A stretch of 64,000 nt of DNA, taken from assembly GCF_001422985.1 (NCBI RefSeq), contig NZ_LMNL01000001.1:443151-507150 (forward strand). Direction: 5' to 3'. The notes beneath the pieces were generated by a model that saw only the letters and a list, made by a program, of their open reading frames with translations, did not search any database and had not been told where the DNA came from. The position numbers and the translations under genes were made by a program. Source of the DNA: Methylobacterium sp. Leaf117. GTDB lineage: Bacteria; Pseudomonadota; Alphaproteobacteria; Rhizobiales; Beijerinckiaceae. Of the stretch, positions 18,799 through 27,837 are shown in pieces (positions within the stretch are counted from its first letter, which is position 1; every line of letters begins with the position of its first letter).

Positions 18799-20421
18799 TT
18801 AGCTGCGCAGCCCCGGTGCCTCCTGGCCCGTCCGTGCGACGTACTCGGTGTAACCGCCGCCGTACTGATGGATGCCGTCCGGCGTCAGTTCCAGGACCCG
18901 GTTCGATAGGGCTGCAAGGAAGTGCCTGTCGTGGCTCACGAATAGCATCGTACCCTCATAATTCGCGAGTGCCGCGATGAGCATCTCCTTGGTGCCCATA
19001 TCGAGGTGGTTCGTGGGCTCGTCGAGGACGAGAAAGTTCGGCGGATCGTAGAGCATCCGGGCCATGACGAGGCGGGCCTTTTCTCCACCCGAGAGCACCC
19101 GACAGCGCTTCTCGACATCGTCGCCTGAGAAACCGAAACACCCAGCAAGCGCCCGCAGGGAGCCCTGACCCGCCTGCGGAAAGGCATCTTCCAAGAAGCC
19201 GAAGACCGTCCGGTCCCCGTCGAGGACATCCATGGCATGCTGGGCAAAGTAGCCAAGCTTCACGCTGCCGCCGACCGCGACGCTGCCGTCATCGGGCGTG
19301 GCGGTTCCAGTGACGAGCTTCAAGAGCGTCGACTTGCCGGCGCCGTTGATACCCATCACGCACCAGCGCTCACGCCGGCGGATCGAGAAATCCAGGCCGT
19401 CGTAAATGGTTCGGCTGCCGTACCGCTTGTGTACGTTCTTGAGCATGACGACGTCGTCGCCGGACCGCGGGGCGGGCAGGAACTCGAAGGCAACGCTCTG
19501 GCGGCGCTTCGGCGGCTCGACCCGCTCGATCTTGTCGAGCTTCTTCACCCGGCTCTGTACCTGGGCGGCGTGGGAAGCCCGGGCCTTGAAGCGTTCGATG
19601 AATTTGATCTCTTTCGCCAGCATCGCCTGCTGGCGCTCGAACTGGGCCTGTTGCTGCGTCTCGTTCAACGCCCGCTGCTGCTCGTAGAAGATGTAGTCAC
19701 CCGAATAGGTGGTGAGCTGCCCGCCATCGATTTCGACGATCTTCGTAACGATGCGGTTCATGAACTCGCGGTCGTGCGAGGTCATCAGCAAGGCGCCCTC
19801 ATAGCCCTTGAGAAAGGCTTCGAGCCAGATCAGGCTTTCCAAATCCAGGTGATTGCTTGGCTCGTCGAGGAGCATGACGTCGGGGTTCATCAGGAGGATA
19901 CGAGCGAGCGCCACGCGCATCTTCCAGCCACCGGAGAGCTTGCCGACATCGCCGTCCATCATCTCCTGGGAGAAGCTGAGGCCCGCCAGAACTTCGTAGG
20001 CGCGGCCCTCCAGGGCATAGCCGTCGAGTTCTTCGAAGCGCGCCTGCACTTCGCCGTAGCGCTCGATCAGCGCTTCCATCTCATCGGCTCGGTCCGGATC
20101 TGCGAGCGCCTGCTCGACCTCCTTCAGCTCGGCCCCGATCTCGCTGACGGGACCGGCGCCGTTCATCACCTCGGAGACGACGGTACGGCCCGACATCTCC
20201 CCCACATCCTGACTGAAATACCCGATGGAGATGCCGCGGTCGGAAGCGACCTGGCCCTCGTCAGGCTGCTCCTCGCCGGTGATCATCCGGAACAGGGTCG
20301 TCTTGCCGGCACCGTTTGGGCCGACAAGGCCGACCTTCTCGCCTTTCTGTAGGGCGGCGGACGCCTCGATGAAGACGATTTGGCGGCCGTTCTGCTTACC
20401 GATTTTTTCGAGGCGGATCAT
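18799..20421 (-). CDS. ABC-F family ATP-binding protein
   Basis: A 540-residue soluble protein with two ABC ATPase domains and no transmembrane segment, the definition of the ABC-F family. Domain 1 has Walker A VGPNGAGKTT (near residue 35), signature LSGGWKMRVALAR and Walker B VMLLDEPSNHLD; domain 2 has Walker A MGINGAGKSTLL (near 348), signature LSGGEKARLVMAR and Walker B FLVLDEPTNHLD. A charged linker of about 70 residues (KFIERFKARASHAAQVQSRVKK) joins them, the P-site tRNA interaction motif. Such proteins (EttA, Uup, YbiT) act on ribosomes; the KFIERFRA-type linker and length look most like YbiT. It lies head to head with the MHYT kinase gene. Confidence 0.9.
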   Translation of the reverse strand: MIRLEKIGKQNGRQIVFIEASAALQKGEKVGLVGPNGAGKTTLFRMITGEEQPDEGQVASDRGISIGYFSQDVGEMSGRTVVSEVMNGAGPVSEIGAELKEVEQALADPDRADEMEALIERYGEVQARFEELDGYALEGRAYEVLAGLSFSQEMMDGDVGKLSGGWKMRVALARILLMNPDVMLLDEPSNHLDLESLIWLEAFLKGYEGALLMTSHDREFMNRIVTKIVEIDGGQLTTYSGDYIFYEQQRALNETQQQAQFERQQAMLAKEIKFIERFKARASHAAQVQSRVKKLDKIERVEPPKRRQSVAFEFLPAPRSGDDVVMLKNVHKRYGSRTIYDGLDFSIRRRERWCVMGINGAGKSTLLKLVTGTATPDDGSVAVGGSVKLGYFAQHAMDVLDGDRTVFGFLEDAFPQAGQGSLRALAGCFGFSGDDVEKRCRVLSGGEKARLVMARMLYDPPNFLVLDEPTNHLDMGTKEMLIAALANYEGTMLFVSHDRHFLAALSNRVLELTPDGIHQYGGGYTEYVARTGQEAPGLRS

Positions 20422-20577
20422 GGGGTCACGGAAGTTTTGGCGGATTGAGCGGCCTTACGGCATGCTGCCTGCAAACGGTAGTGCAAGGCGGCACCGCGCC
20501 GGAACTCCAGACATCCGAAACCCTGATGGTTCCTGGCGTCCGAACGGGATAGGCTGACACATCCTTCCGCAGAATGG

Positions 20578-22476
20578 TTGTCCGCCCCAACGATGGTTCA
20601 CACCGGCTATAACCCGGCGCTCGTCGCGCTGTCCGTCACCATCGCGATCTTCGCATCCTACACGGCACTCGATCTCGTGAGCCGCGCGCGGGGTGCGGCA
20701 AGCCGAAGACGCCACGTCTGGATCGCCGCCGCTGCAGCCGCGATGGGCGGAGGAATCTGGTCGATGCATTTCGTCGGAATGCTGGCGTTCGAGATGGGAA
20801 TGCCGGCTGCGTACGATCTTGGAACGACCCTCCTGTCGCTGGCTCTTGCCGTTGCCTGCACCGGCGCCGGTTTCGCCTGGATCAGCCGGCGAGGGGCAAC
20901 AAGACAAGACCTGCTCATCGCTGGCCCCGTGATGGGACTTGGGGTCGCGGCGATGCACTACACGGGTATGGCCGCGATGCACGTCCCCGGAAATCTTGCC
21001 TATGATTGGCGCCTCGTCGGGATATCGGTCGCCATCGCGATCACGGCGGCGACGGCAGCGCTGTGGCTGACTTTGCGCCAGAACAGTGTTTGGCAGACGC
21101 TCATCGCGGCCAGTGTCATGGGCATCGCAGTCGCCGGCATGCACTACACCGGGATGGCGGCGGCCACGTTCACCGCCGAGGCCGCCGGCGCCCAGGCGGC
21201 GCACATTACAGACCTGGGTCAAGGCCAACAGAACCTCGCCCTTGCGGTGGCGGGCGCGACCTTCCTGATCCTGTTCCTGGCGATGCTGGCTTCGTCGTTC
21301 GACCAGCAACGGGTGCAAGAGGAACTCCGCGGCAGCGAGGCCCGCTTTCGTGCGGCCATCCAGGCCGTGCGCGGAGTTCTCTGGACCAATGATGCCGAGG
21401 GCAGGATGATCGGCGAACAGCCGGGCTGGAGCGCCATTACGGGGCAGAGCCCAACCGAGTACGCGGGTTACGGCTGGGCGAATGCCGTACATCCCGACGA
21501 TTCCCAAGCCAGTATCGAAGCTTGGAACGAAACGGTGAGGGCACGCAAGACCTTCGTCCACGAACACCGGGTGCGCATCGCCGATGGCAGTTACCGCCAT
21601 TATGCCATTCGCGCGGTGCCAGTGACGAACGGCGATGGTTCGATACGGGAATGGGTCGGCGTCCATACCGACATCACCGAGCAGCGCCAAGCCGAGGCGG
21701 AACTGCGCGAATCGAACGAGGAGATCCAGCGTTACGCCTACATCGTCAGCCATGACCTCCGGGCGCCCCTGGTGAACGTAATGGGCTTCACCAGCGAGTT
21801 GGAGGCGACGCGGGCAGACGTCGGCGCCGCCCTCCAGGGGCATCCACAATCGGCCCGGATCGACGCTGATTTTGGCGAAGCGCTCGGCTTCATCCAGGCG
21901 GCCGTGACCCGAATGGAGCGGCTCATCGCGGCAATCCTGAAGTTGTCCCGCGAGGGGCGGCGCAGTTTTACGCCCGAACGCCTCGACATGACGAGCCTCC
22001 TCCAGCGCCTCGCCGCCGCGCAGCAGCATCAAATCGAGCAGGCCGGCGCGCGGGTGATCGTCGCCCCGAACCTGCCCCGCCTCGTCGCCGACCGGCTCGC
22101 CATCGAGCAGATTTTCGGCAACCTGATTGATAATGCTGTGAAATATCTCGACCCGGCTCGGCCGGGACGCATCGAGGTCACGGCTGAGGCCCTCGGCGGC
22201 GGCCGGATCCGCTACCGTATCGCGGATAACGGCCGGGGCATCGCCGAACGGGACCACGCCCGGGTGTTCGAGTTGTTCCGGCGGTCCGGCGCTCAAGACC
22301 GGCCCGGGGAAGGGATCGGCCTCGCTCATGTGAAGGCGCTGGTTCGCTCTCTCGGCGGCCGTATCGAGGTCACGTCGGAACTGGGAATCGGCACAACCTT
22401 CAGCGTGACGCTGCCCCGCGAGACCGCTACAGGTCAGGGACAGAACGGGTCGCCGATGCGGCTCGCTGCCGAATAG
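20578..22476 (+). CDS. MHYT-PAS sensor histidine kinase
   Basis: A 632-residue membrane sensor. The N-terminal seven-helix MHYT domain carries three copies of the motif (MHFVGM near residue 63, MHYTGM near 127 and 190), proposed from family studies to hold copper and sense O2, CO or NO. A PAS/PAC domain follows (about 255-380), then an HisKA dimerisation helix with the phospho-acceptor in VSHDLRAPL (His392) and a HATPase domain with N box NLIDNAVKYL and G boxes DNGRGI and GEGIGLAHVK. The kinase core resembles cyanobacterial phytochrome-type kinases that pair with Rcp1-like receivers, and exactly such a receiver follows after 14 bp. TTG 20578 or ATG 20593 may be the start; neither has a strong ribosome site. 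Confidence 0.88.
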   Translation: MSAPTMVHTGYNPALVALSVTIAIFASYTALDLVSRARGAASRRRHVWIAAAAAAMGGGIWSMHFVGMLAFEMGMPAAYDLGTTLLSLALAVACTGAGFAWISRRGATRQDLLIAGPVMGLGVAAMHYTGMAAMHVPGNLAYDWRLVGISVAIAITAATAALWLTLRQNSVWQTLIAASVMGIAVAGMHYTGMAAATFTAEAAGAQAAHITDLGQGQQNLALAVAGATFLILFLAMLASSFDQQRVQEELRGSEARFRAAIQAVRGVLWTNDAEGRMIGEQPGWSAITGQSPTEYAGYGWANAVHPDDSQASIEAWNETVRARKTFVHEHRVRIADGSYRHYAIRAVPVTNGDGSIREWVGVHTDITEQRQAEAELRESNEEIQRYAYIVSHDLRAPLVNVMGFTSELEATRADVGAALQGHPQSARIDADFGEALGFIQAAVTRMERLIAAILKLSREGRRSFTPERLDMTSLLQRLAAAQQHQIEQAGARVIVAPNLPRLVADRLAIEQIFGNLIDNAVKYLDPARPGRIEVTAEALGGGRIRYRIADNGRGIAERDHARVFELFRRSGAQDRPGEGIGLAHVKALVRSLGGRIEVTSELGIGTTFSVTLPRETATGQGQNGSPMRLAAE

Positions 22477-22490
22477 GGGTGGAGCGAAGC

Positions 22491-22925
22491 GTGAACGCCG
22501 TCGAAATCGTCATGATTGAGGACGATGAGGGCCATGCACGCCTGATCGAGCGCAACATCCGTCGCGCCGGCGTGAACAACACGATCCTGCCGTTCCAGGA
22601 CGGCACCTCGGCACTGCACTACCTGTTGGGTGCGGACGGATCCGGCGAGGTCAGCGCCAAGCGGCACCTGCTCATCCTGCTCGATCTGAACCTGCCCGAC
22701 ATGACAGGTATCGACATCCTCGAGAAGGTAAAGGCGAACCCGCATACCAAGCGCTCGCCAGTCGTGGTCCTGACCACCACGGATGATCAGCGCGAGATCC
22801 AGCGCTGCTACGATCTCGGAGCCAACGTCTACATCACGAAGCCGGTGAACTACGAGGGCTTCGCCAACGCTATCCGGCAGCTCGGGCTGTTCTTCTCGGT
22901 CATGCAGGTCCCAGAAAATCCATGA
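22491..22925 (+). CDS. Rcp1-type single-domain response regulator
   Basis: A 144-residue stand-alone CheY-like receiver. Acidic residues of the Mg site are in MIEDDEGHA (residues 8-14), the phospho-acceptor is Asp65 in LLDLNLPDMTG, the conserved Thr follows in VVVLTTTDD and Lys in YITKPVNYEGF. The long beta3-alpha3 insertion and DLNLPDMTGID sequence are typical of the Rcp1 family that pairs with phytochrome-like kinases. The GTG at 22491 was chosen because GGAG lies six bases upstream; an upstream GTG at 22479 overlaps that site. With no output domain it should act by relay or protein contact. It sits between the MHYT kinase (14 bp) and the receiver-kinase (13 bp), so the three probably form one operon. 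Confidence 0.88.
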   Translation: MNAVEIVMIEDDEGHARLIERNIRRAGVNNTILPFQDGTSALHYLLGADGSGEVSAKRHLLILLDLNLPDMTGIDILEKVKANPHTKRSPVVVLTTTDDQREIQRCYDLGANVYITKPVNYEGFANAIRQLGLFFSVMQVPENP

Positions 22926-22938
22926 AGCCTTCGCTTCC

Positions 22939-23988
22939 ATGACCGCACCGACGCCCCCAGGCCGCGGTCGCGTCCTCTACATCGACGACGACCCTGGTCT
23001 GGGGCGGCTCGTGCAACGCGCATTGCAGGCGCGGGGCTACGCTGTAGACCTCGCACTCGATGGCGATAGCGGCCTCCGGCGCCTGGCTCAGGGCGATATC
23101 GACGTGGTGGCCCTCGATCATCATATGCCCGGGCAGACCGGCCTCGACATCCTCCCCTGCATCCGTGCCCTGCCGGAGGCGCCGCCGGTGGTCTACGTGA
23201 CGGGATCGGAGGACAGTCGGGTCGCGGTGGCAGCCCTGAAGGCGGGTGCCGTCGATTACGTCTGGAAGGACCTGCAGGGCCAGTTCCGCGAACTCCTGGG
23301 CGAAGCGGTGGATACGGCCCTACGTCAGGAGGCATTGCGGCGCGACAAGGAGCGTGCGGAACGCGAAGTCCGGGAAGCACGGGACCGGGCCGAAATCATG
23401 TTGCGGGAGGTGAATCACCGGGTGGCGAACTCGCTGGCGCTGGTGGCGGCCCTGACCCACATGCAGACCAACGCGGTCACCGATCCGGCGGCCAAGGCGG
23501 CGCTGCGGGAGATGCAGGCGCGGATTTCGGCGATCGCCGGTATCCACCGGCGGCTTTACACCTCCGATGACGTCGAGGCCGTCGATCTCGACGCCTACCT
23601 GGCGAGCCTGGTCGAGGAGCTTCAAGCGGCGATGAAGGCGGCCGGGCGCGACCATGCCATCCGCCTCGACGCGGCGCCGATCCGGCTCGCGACGGACAAG
23701 GCGGTGTCGGTGGGAGTCGTCGTCACGGAACTCGTGACCAACGCCTACAAGTACGCCTATCCACCTGAAATACCTGGAGAAATCCGGGTCTCGATCGCCC
23801 GCCAGGGTCCTGCCGGCCTGACCCTGACGGTGGAGGATGACGGCATCGGCTGGACCGGCGAGGGACAGCCGAGGGGGACCGGCCTCGGCTCCCGCATCGT
23901 CAAGGCGATGGCGGCGAACCTGCGATCGGCCCTGGTCTATGGGACCGGGAGCGCCGGAACCCGGGCGACGCTGTCGTTTCAAGGGTGA
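22939..23988 (+). CDS. Receiver domain fused to HisKA_2-type histidine kinase
   Basis: A 349-residue cytoplasmic protein. Residues 10-125 are a receiver with YIDDDPG, phospho-acceptor Asp60 in VALDHHMPGQTG, and the Thr/Lys of a typical CheY fold (VTGSED; VWKD). A coiled-coil linker (about 125-150, rich in Arg/Glu) joins it to an HisKA_2 kinase with His160 in LREVNHRVANSL and a HATPase domain (ELVTNAYKYAYP, VEDDGIGWTG, GTGLGSRIVKAM). HisKA_2/HWE kinases are common in alphaproteobacteria for light, stress and general-stress signalling. The reversed order (receiver first) suggests it receives phosphate or a partner signal from the upstream MHYT kinase or Rcp1 protein and then modulates its own kinase. 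Its stop is 6 bp from the convergent oxidase gene. Confidence 0.88.
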   Translation: MTAPTPPGRGRVLYIDDDPGLGRLVQRALQARGYAVDLALDGDSGLRRLAQGDIDVVALDHHMPGQTGLDILPCIRALPEAPPVVYVTGSEDSRVAVAALKAGAVDYVWKDLQGQFRELLGEAVDTALRQEALRRDKERAEREVREARDRAEIMLREVNHRVANSLALVAALTHMQTNAVTDPAAKAALREMQARISAIAGIHRRLYTSDDVEAVDLDAYLASLVEELQAAMKAAGRDHAIRLDAAPIRLATDKAVSVGVVVTELVTNAYKYAYPPEIPGEIRVSIARQGPAGLTLTVEDDGIGWTGEGQPRGTGLGSRIVKAMAANLRSALVYGTGSAGTRATLSFQG

Positions 23989-23994
23989 GCCGGT

Positions 23995-25464
23995 TCAGAC
24001 CAAGGCACCAGCGTTCATGATCCCGTCCGGGTCCAGAGCGCGCTTCAGGGCCCCGATCAGACGAAGCCGGGCCGGATCGGAATAGCGCTCCAGCAGGTCG
24101 CGCTTGAAGCGACCGATCCCGTATTCGGCGCTGTAGCTGCCGCCGTATTCCAGCGCGATCGCGTATAGGTCACGGGCAAAACCGGCCTCGATCATGCGCG
24201 TGAACGCGAGCCGATCCTGACCCGGCGGCACGACGAGATTGTAATGCAGATTGCCGTCGCCGACATGGCCGTAGACGGAGAGGCGCACCTCGGGCAGGCG
24301 CTCGGCCAGCAGAACGGCGGCGCTGGCGAGGAAGTCGGTCAGCCGCGAGATCGGCAGGGCGATATCGTGCTTGACCGAGCCGCCGGCATGCTTCTCCCCC
24401 TCGGGGATCGATTCGCGCACCGCCCAAAAGGCGCGGCGCTGCGCCTCCGATTGGGCGAGGACCGCGTCGGTGACCCAGCCGCGCTCCATCAGGGTTTCGA
24501 GGCAGCCCATCAGCACGTCGTCGAGGGGGATGCGGTTGGAGGAGGCGGTGAGTTCCAGGAGCACGGCCCCGCCGGGCCCCGCCCTCAACCCGATCTCGCC
24601 GGCGCGCAGATCGGCGACGAGGCCGAGGGAGGAAGCCGAGATCAGCTCGAAGGTCGAGGCGAGGTCCGAGGTCTCCCGGCGCACGGTCGCGGCCATGTCC
24701 GGGATCGGCGCTCCGGCGGCGAGTTCGAGCCAGGCGGTGGCGCGCTGCGTTTGCGCCGGCCAGAGCTTGAGCACCACGCCGGTGATGATGCCCAGGGTTC
24801 CCTCGGCGCCGATGAAGAGTTGCTTCAGGTCGTAGCCGATGTTGTTCTTGCGCAGGGTCCGCATGTCGGAGAACAACGTTCCGTCCGGCAGCACAACTTC
24901 GAGGCCGAGGACGAGGTCGCGGGCCATGCCGTAGCGCAGGACCTGGAGCCCGCCCGCATTGGTGCCGAGATTGCCGCCGAGGCGACAGCTTCCTTCGGAG
25001 CCGAGGCTGAGCGGCAGGAACAGCCCATCCGCCTCGGCCGCCTTCTGGGCGTCCGCCAGGATCGTTCCGGCATCGCAAGCCAGGGTGAAGTTCAGCGGAT
25101 CGACGGCACGGATGCGGGTCATCCGCTCCAGGCTGACCACCAGCTGGCGCCGGCCGGGTTCCGGCGTCGCTCCACCGACATAGCCCGTGTTGCCGCCCTG
25201 GGGCACCAGGCCGAACCCGCCTGCGCGGGCGAGCCCGACGAGGGCCTGGACCTCCGCGACGCTGCGCGGGCGCAAGACGGCCGGGGTCTCGCCCTGCATC
25301 AGGTCGCGGTGGTCGCGCGTGTACCGGGCGGTCATTCCCGGATCGGTGAGGACTCCGCCGACCCCGAGCACGGCTTCGAACGGGGCCAGGTCGTCGCGAT
25401 TGGGGTCGTCGCGATTGGGGGCATCGCCATTGCGGGCGTCGCGGTTCGACAGGGACTCCGACAT
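23995..25464 (-). CDS. FAD-linked oxidase (GlcD / D-2-hydroxyglutarate dehydrogenase-like)
   Basis: A 489-residue vanillyl-alcohol-oxidase-type flavoenzyme. The FAD-binding domain has VPQGGNTGYVGGATPE (near residue 85) and the FAD-phosphate region GGNLGTNAGGLQVLRYG (around 160); the C-terminal FAD-oxidase domain carries HVGDGNLHYN, a conserved metal- and substrate-site motif, and YGGSYSAEYGIGRFKR near the end. This arrangement is typical of D-2-hydroxyglutarate and D-lactate dehydrogenases that pass electrons to the quinone pool or an ETF. The ATG at 25462-25464 was chosen over upstream in-frame codons because the encoded upstream region does not fit the family. The N-terminal ~25 residues come from a tandem 15-bp repeat (NRDD-type) and are likely disordered. 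Confidence 0.88.
   Translation of the reverse strand: MSESLSNRDARNGDAPNRDDPNRDDLAPFEAVLGVGGVLTDPGMTARYTRDHRDLMQGETPAVLRPRSVAEVQALVGLARAGGFGLVPQGGNTGYVGGATPEPGRRQLVVSLERMTRIRAVDPLNFTLACDAGTILADAQKAAEADGLFLPLSLGSEGSCRLGGNLGTNAGGLQVLRYGMARDLVLGLEVVLPDGTLFSDMRTLRKNNIGYDLKQLFIGAEGTLGIITGVVLKLWPAQTQRATAWLELAAGAPIPDMAATVRRETSDLASTFELISASSLGLVADLRAGEIGLRAGPGGAVLLELTASSNRIPLDDVLMGCLETLMERGWVTDAVLAQSEAQRRAFWAVRESIPEGEKHAGGSVKHDIALPISRLTDFLASAAVLLAERLPEVRLSVYGHVGDGNLHYNLVVPPGQDRLAFTRMIEAGFARDLYAIALEYGGSYSAEYGIGRFKRDLLERYSDPARLRLIGALKRALDPDGIMNAGALV
25391..25450. repeat. Four 15-bp tandem repeats in the oxidase N-terminus
   Basis: Unit TCGTCGCGATTGGGG is found twice exactly (25391-25405, 25406-25420), then two diverged copies (25421-25450). 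It encodes repeated Asn-Arg-Asp-Asp-Pro units in the first 25 residues of the FAD oxidase, in phase with the reading frame. Confidence 0.85.
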
Positions 25465-25706
25465 GGGGCAGGGCTCTTCGTGGCTGGCGTCGCATCGGGT
25501 CGGCCGGTGCGGACGGACCATGTCGTGCGGCCGCGCGGAAGGGAAGCGTGCTTCCTCGCGTATCCGGCGTCCCGGCAGTTCCGGTCCTTGCCGCCATTCG
25601 GACTCTTCGGAAGGCTGGAATTCGACCTTGCCCAGGTGCGCGTGGGAGCGCCGATAGCGCCCGCGAATGCCGTCTGCTTCCCGAAACGCTGAGGCATAGT
25701 TGTGAT

Positions 25707-27488
25707 CTACGCGGCCTCGTCCCGGGAAGACACCCGCGTCGTGAGCCAATGCTGAAGATCGGCGGGGGCCAGCGGCGGCGACATCCAGTATCCCTGTGCT
25801 TCCTCACACTGCCAGGTCCGCAGGATCTCGTAGGCCTGCCCGTCCTCGACACCTTCGGCGACGACGCGGAAGCCGAGCCCACGGGACATCTCGATGAGAT
25901 GCCGCACAAGCGTTTGCCCCTTGGGGTCGTCGGCAAGATCGCGCACGAACGACTGGTCGATCTTCACCAGGTCCGCGGGCAGGTGCCGTAAGTAGGAAAG
26001 ACTGCTGTAGCCGGTTCCGAAATCGTCGATGGCCACACGGATGCCCGCGCTTCGGATGGCCCGAAGCTGCTCCTCGACATGCATCCGGTTCTTGATCAGT
26101 GCGCTCTCGGTCACTTCAATCTCGAAGGCTGAGGGACGAATGCCGGCCTTTCGCAATTGCCCGATGAGGTCGGTCGCGAACTCGGATTGGTCCAAATTCG
26201 CCACCGAGACATTGACCGAGATGGCCAAGTCGATGGCCATGTTTCGCCAAGCGACGATCTGCCGAATGGCTTCGGCCATCACCCAGGCCGTGAGCGGACC
26301 GACCAGATCGGTCTGTTCGACGAGCGGAATGAATTCGCCCGGTGAGACGGCGCCGAGTTCCGGGTGCTGCCAGCGAAGCAGTGCCTCGGCGCCGATGCAG
26401 TCTCCGGTGCTCAGAGCGATGCGCGGCTGATAGACGAGCGACAGTTCCTGGCCGGAAACGAGCGCCGTACGCATGTCGCTCAGCAGCCGGAAGCGCCGCC
26501 GATGGTGATCGTCGGCGACCATCGAATAGGTGCTGACGGAATGGCCCGTGAGACGCGCCTCCTGGGCTGCGTTGTGAGCCATTCGGATCGCATCTTCGGC
26601 AAGATGTTGTCCGACCGCCAGCGGCGCGACCCCGATGACCGGGTTCAGCGCAATCCGCACCGGGGCCGAACTTAGGTGGGTGTGCAGCGTGCCAGCCAAG
26701 TTCCCGAGACGATCCTTGAACATGGCCTCGCCGTGAAACGAGGGGACAATCCATGCGAATTGGGCTGCCCCGACATGATAGACCTGTGTGCTCAGCCCAA
26801 GATTGCTGGAAATCACCCGGGTTGCCTCTCGCATGAGGTCTTCGATGACCCCGACACCCAGGACCCGTACCGCATCCGACATCTTGAGGGCGTCGATGAC
26901 CTCAACCAGCGCGAGGTGACGCAGCCCTCCGTTTCCCGTGGCCGCCTGATCGTGAAGGTCCTCGAGCAGTTGATGCCGGTTCGGCAGCCCCGTGATCGCA
27001 TCGACACGGCCGAACGCGTGCTGAAGTTCGACCTGCGCCATGACCATGGCGGCCAGATCGATGAGCACCGCCTGTTCCTGCTTGGAAACCTGGCGCGGCT
27101 CCGGACCGAGAACACACATGGCCCCGAGGCAGAACCCTTCGCGTGTGGTCAGCGGGGCACCTGCGTAGAATCGAATCCCGGATCGAGCCAGGAGGCTGTC
27201 TCGATAATTGGGATGCTCCATCAGGTCGGGAATCACCAGGGAACCGGACGTGTCCGCCACCTCTGCGCAGGGCGCGCGATCCCGGGGAATCGCCCAGTGA
27301 TCGACGCCGACCCGGGATTTGAACCATTGCCGATCGCTGTCCGTCAGTGAAATGGCGGCGATCGGGAGATCGAACAGCTGGCTCGCCATTCGGGTGATGC
27401 GATCGAAGCTTTCGGCAGGAGGCGTATCGAGGAGCCTCAGTTGCTTAAGAGCATGAAGCCGTTCGTCTTCGGATTTAAGGGTCGCCAT
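25707..27488 (-). CDS. GAF - degenerate GGDEF - EAL protein (probable c-di-GMP phosphodiesterase)
   Basis: A 593-residue cytoplasmic protein. A GAF domain (about 20-155) of the type that opens many cyclic-di-GMP proteins (LRLLDTPPAESFDRITRMASQLF) comes first. A GGDEF-like fold follows (about 160-320), but where the catalytic GG(D/E)EF should be it has GAAQF at residues 240-244, so it cannot make c-di-GMP and may bind GTP or act as a scaffold. The EAL domain (about 340-590) is intact: EALLRW with Glu368, NVSV, ESALIK, DDFGTGYSSLSYL and KIDQSFVRDL, so it should hydrolyse c-di-GMP to pGpG. It is monocistronic, 242 bp from the oxidase stop by convergent order on the same strand; its promoter region lies in 27489-27837. 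Confidence 0.9.
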   Translation of the reverse strand: MATLKSEDERLHALKQLRLLDTPPAESFDRITRMASQLFDLPIAAISLTDSDRQWFKSRVGVDHWAIPRDRAPCAEVADTSGSLVIPDLMEHPNYRDSLLARSGIRFYAGAPLTTREGFCLGAMCVLGPEPRQVSKQEQAVLIDLAAMVMAQVELQHAFGRVDAITGLPNRHQLLEDLHDQAATGNGGLRHLALVEVIDALKMSDAVRVLGVGVIEDLMREATRVISSNLGLSTQVYHVGAAQFAWIVPSFHGEAMFKDRLGNLAGTLHTHLSSAPVRIALNPVIGVAPLAVGQHLAEDAIRMAHNAAQEARLTGHSVSTYSMVADDHHRRRFRLLSDMRTALVSGQELSLVYQPRIALSTGDCIGAEALLRWQHPELGAVSPGEFIPLVEQTDLVGPLTAWVMAEAIRQIVAWRNMAIDLAISVNVSVANLDQSEFATDLIGQLRKAGIRPSAFEIEVTESALIKNRMHVEEQLRAIRSAGIRVAIDDFGTGYSSLSYLRHLPADLVKIDQSFVRDLADDPKGQTLVRHLIEMSRGLGFRVVAEGVEDGQAYEILRTWQCEEAQGYWMSPPLAPADLQHWLTTRVSSRDEAA

Positions 27489-27837
27489 TGCCTAACTCAT
27501 GTTAGTATTGCAGCGATGTTATCGGCCAAATACGAACGCGAAACTAATGCTTAAGGCGAGTTCTACCCTCCTGACGGCTCTGTGCGCTTGCGTCACACCT
27601 CGATTGCGGATCGCAGGGGCGCCGTCATCGCGTCGTCAGGGCGCCGCATCGGCGGCTGCTGATTCCCCTATTCCCGGCGGCCACCGTCCCGGCGGGTCCA
27701 TCGGAAACACGACGTCCGAGGGCGGCCGCCGCTCGGACGAGCGCCGGTCGATTCTGTCGGGACAGCATGGTTCGGCCTCGCCCCGTGCCGCGCAGGTCCG
27801 CCGATCCGGAATAGGCACCGATCAGGCGGATGCCGGA
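27489..27837. other. Intergenic region without a recognised gene
   Basis: About 350 bp between the start of the GAF-EAL gene and the stop of the cupredoxin gene, both on the minus strand. Bases 27489-27560 are AT-richer (TAACTCATGTTAGTATTGCAG) and likely hold the GAF-EAL promoter. Open frames in 27560-27837 have no similarity I recognise. I see nothing else in it. Confidence 0.6.

Noticed and set aside
19237..20352. A 371-codon plus-strand frame over the ABC-F gene
   Set aside because: Antisense shadow of a gene whose Walker and signature motifs are clear on the minus strand.
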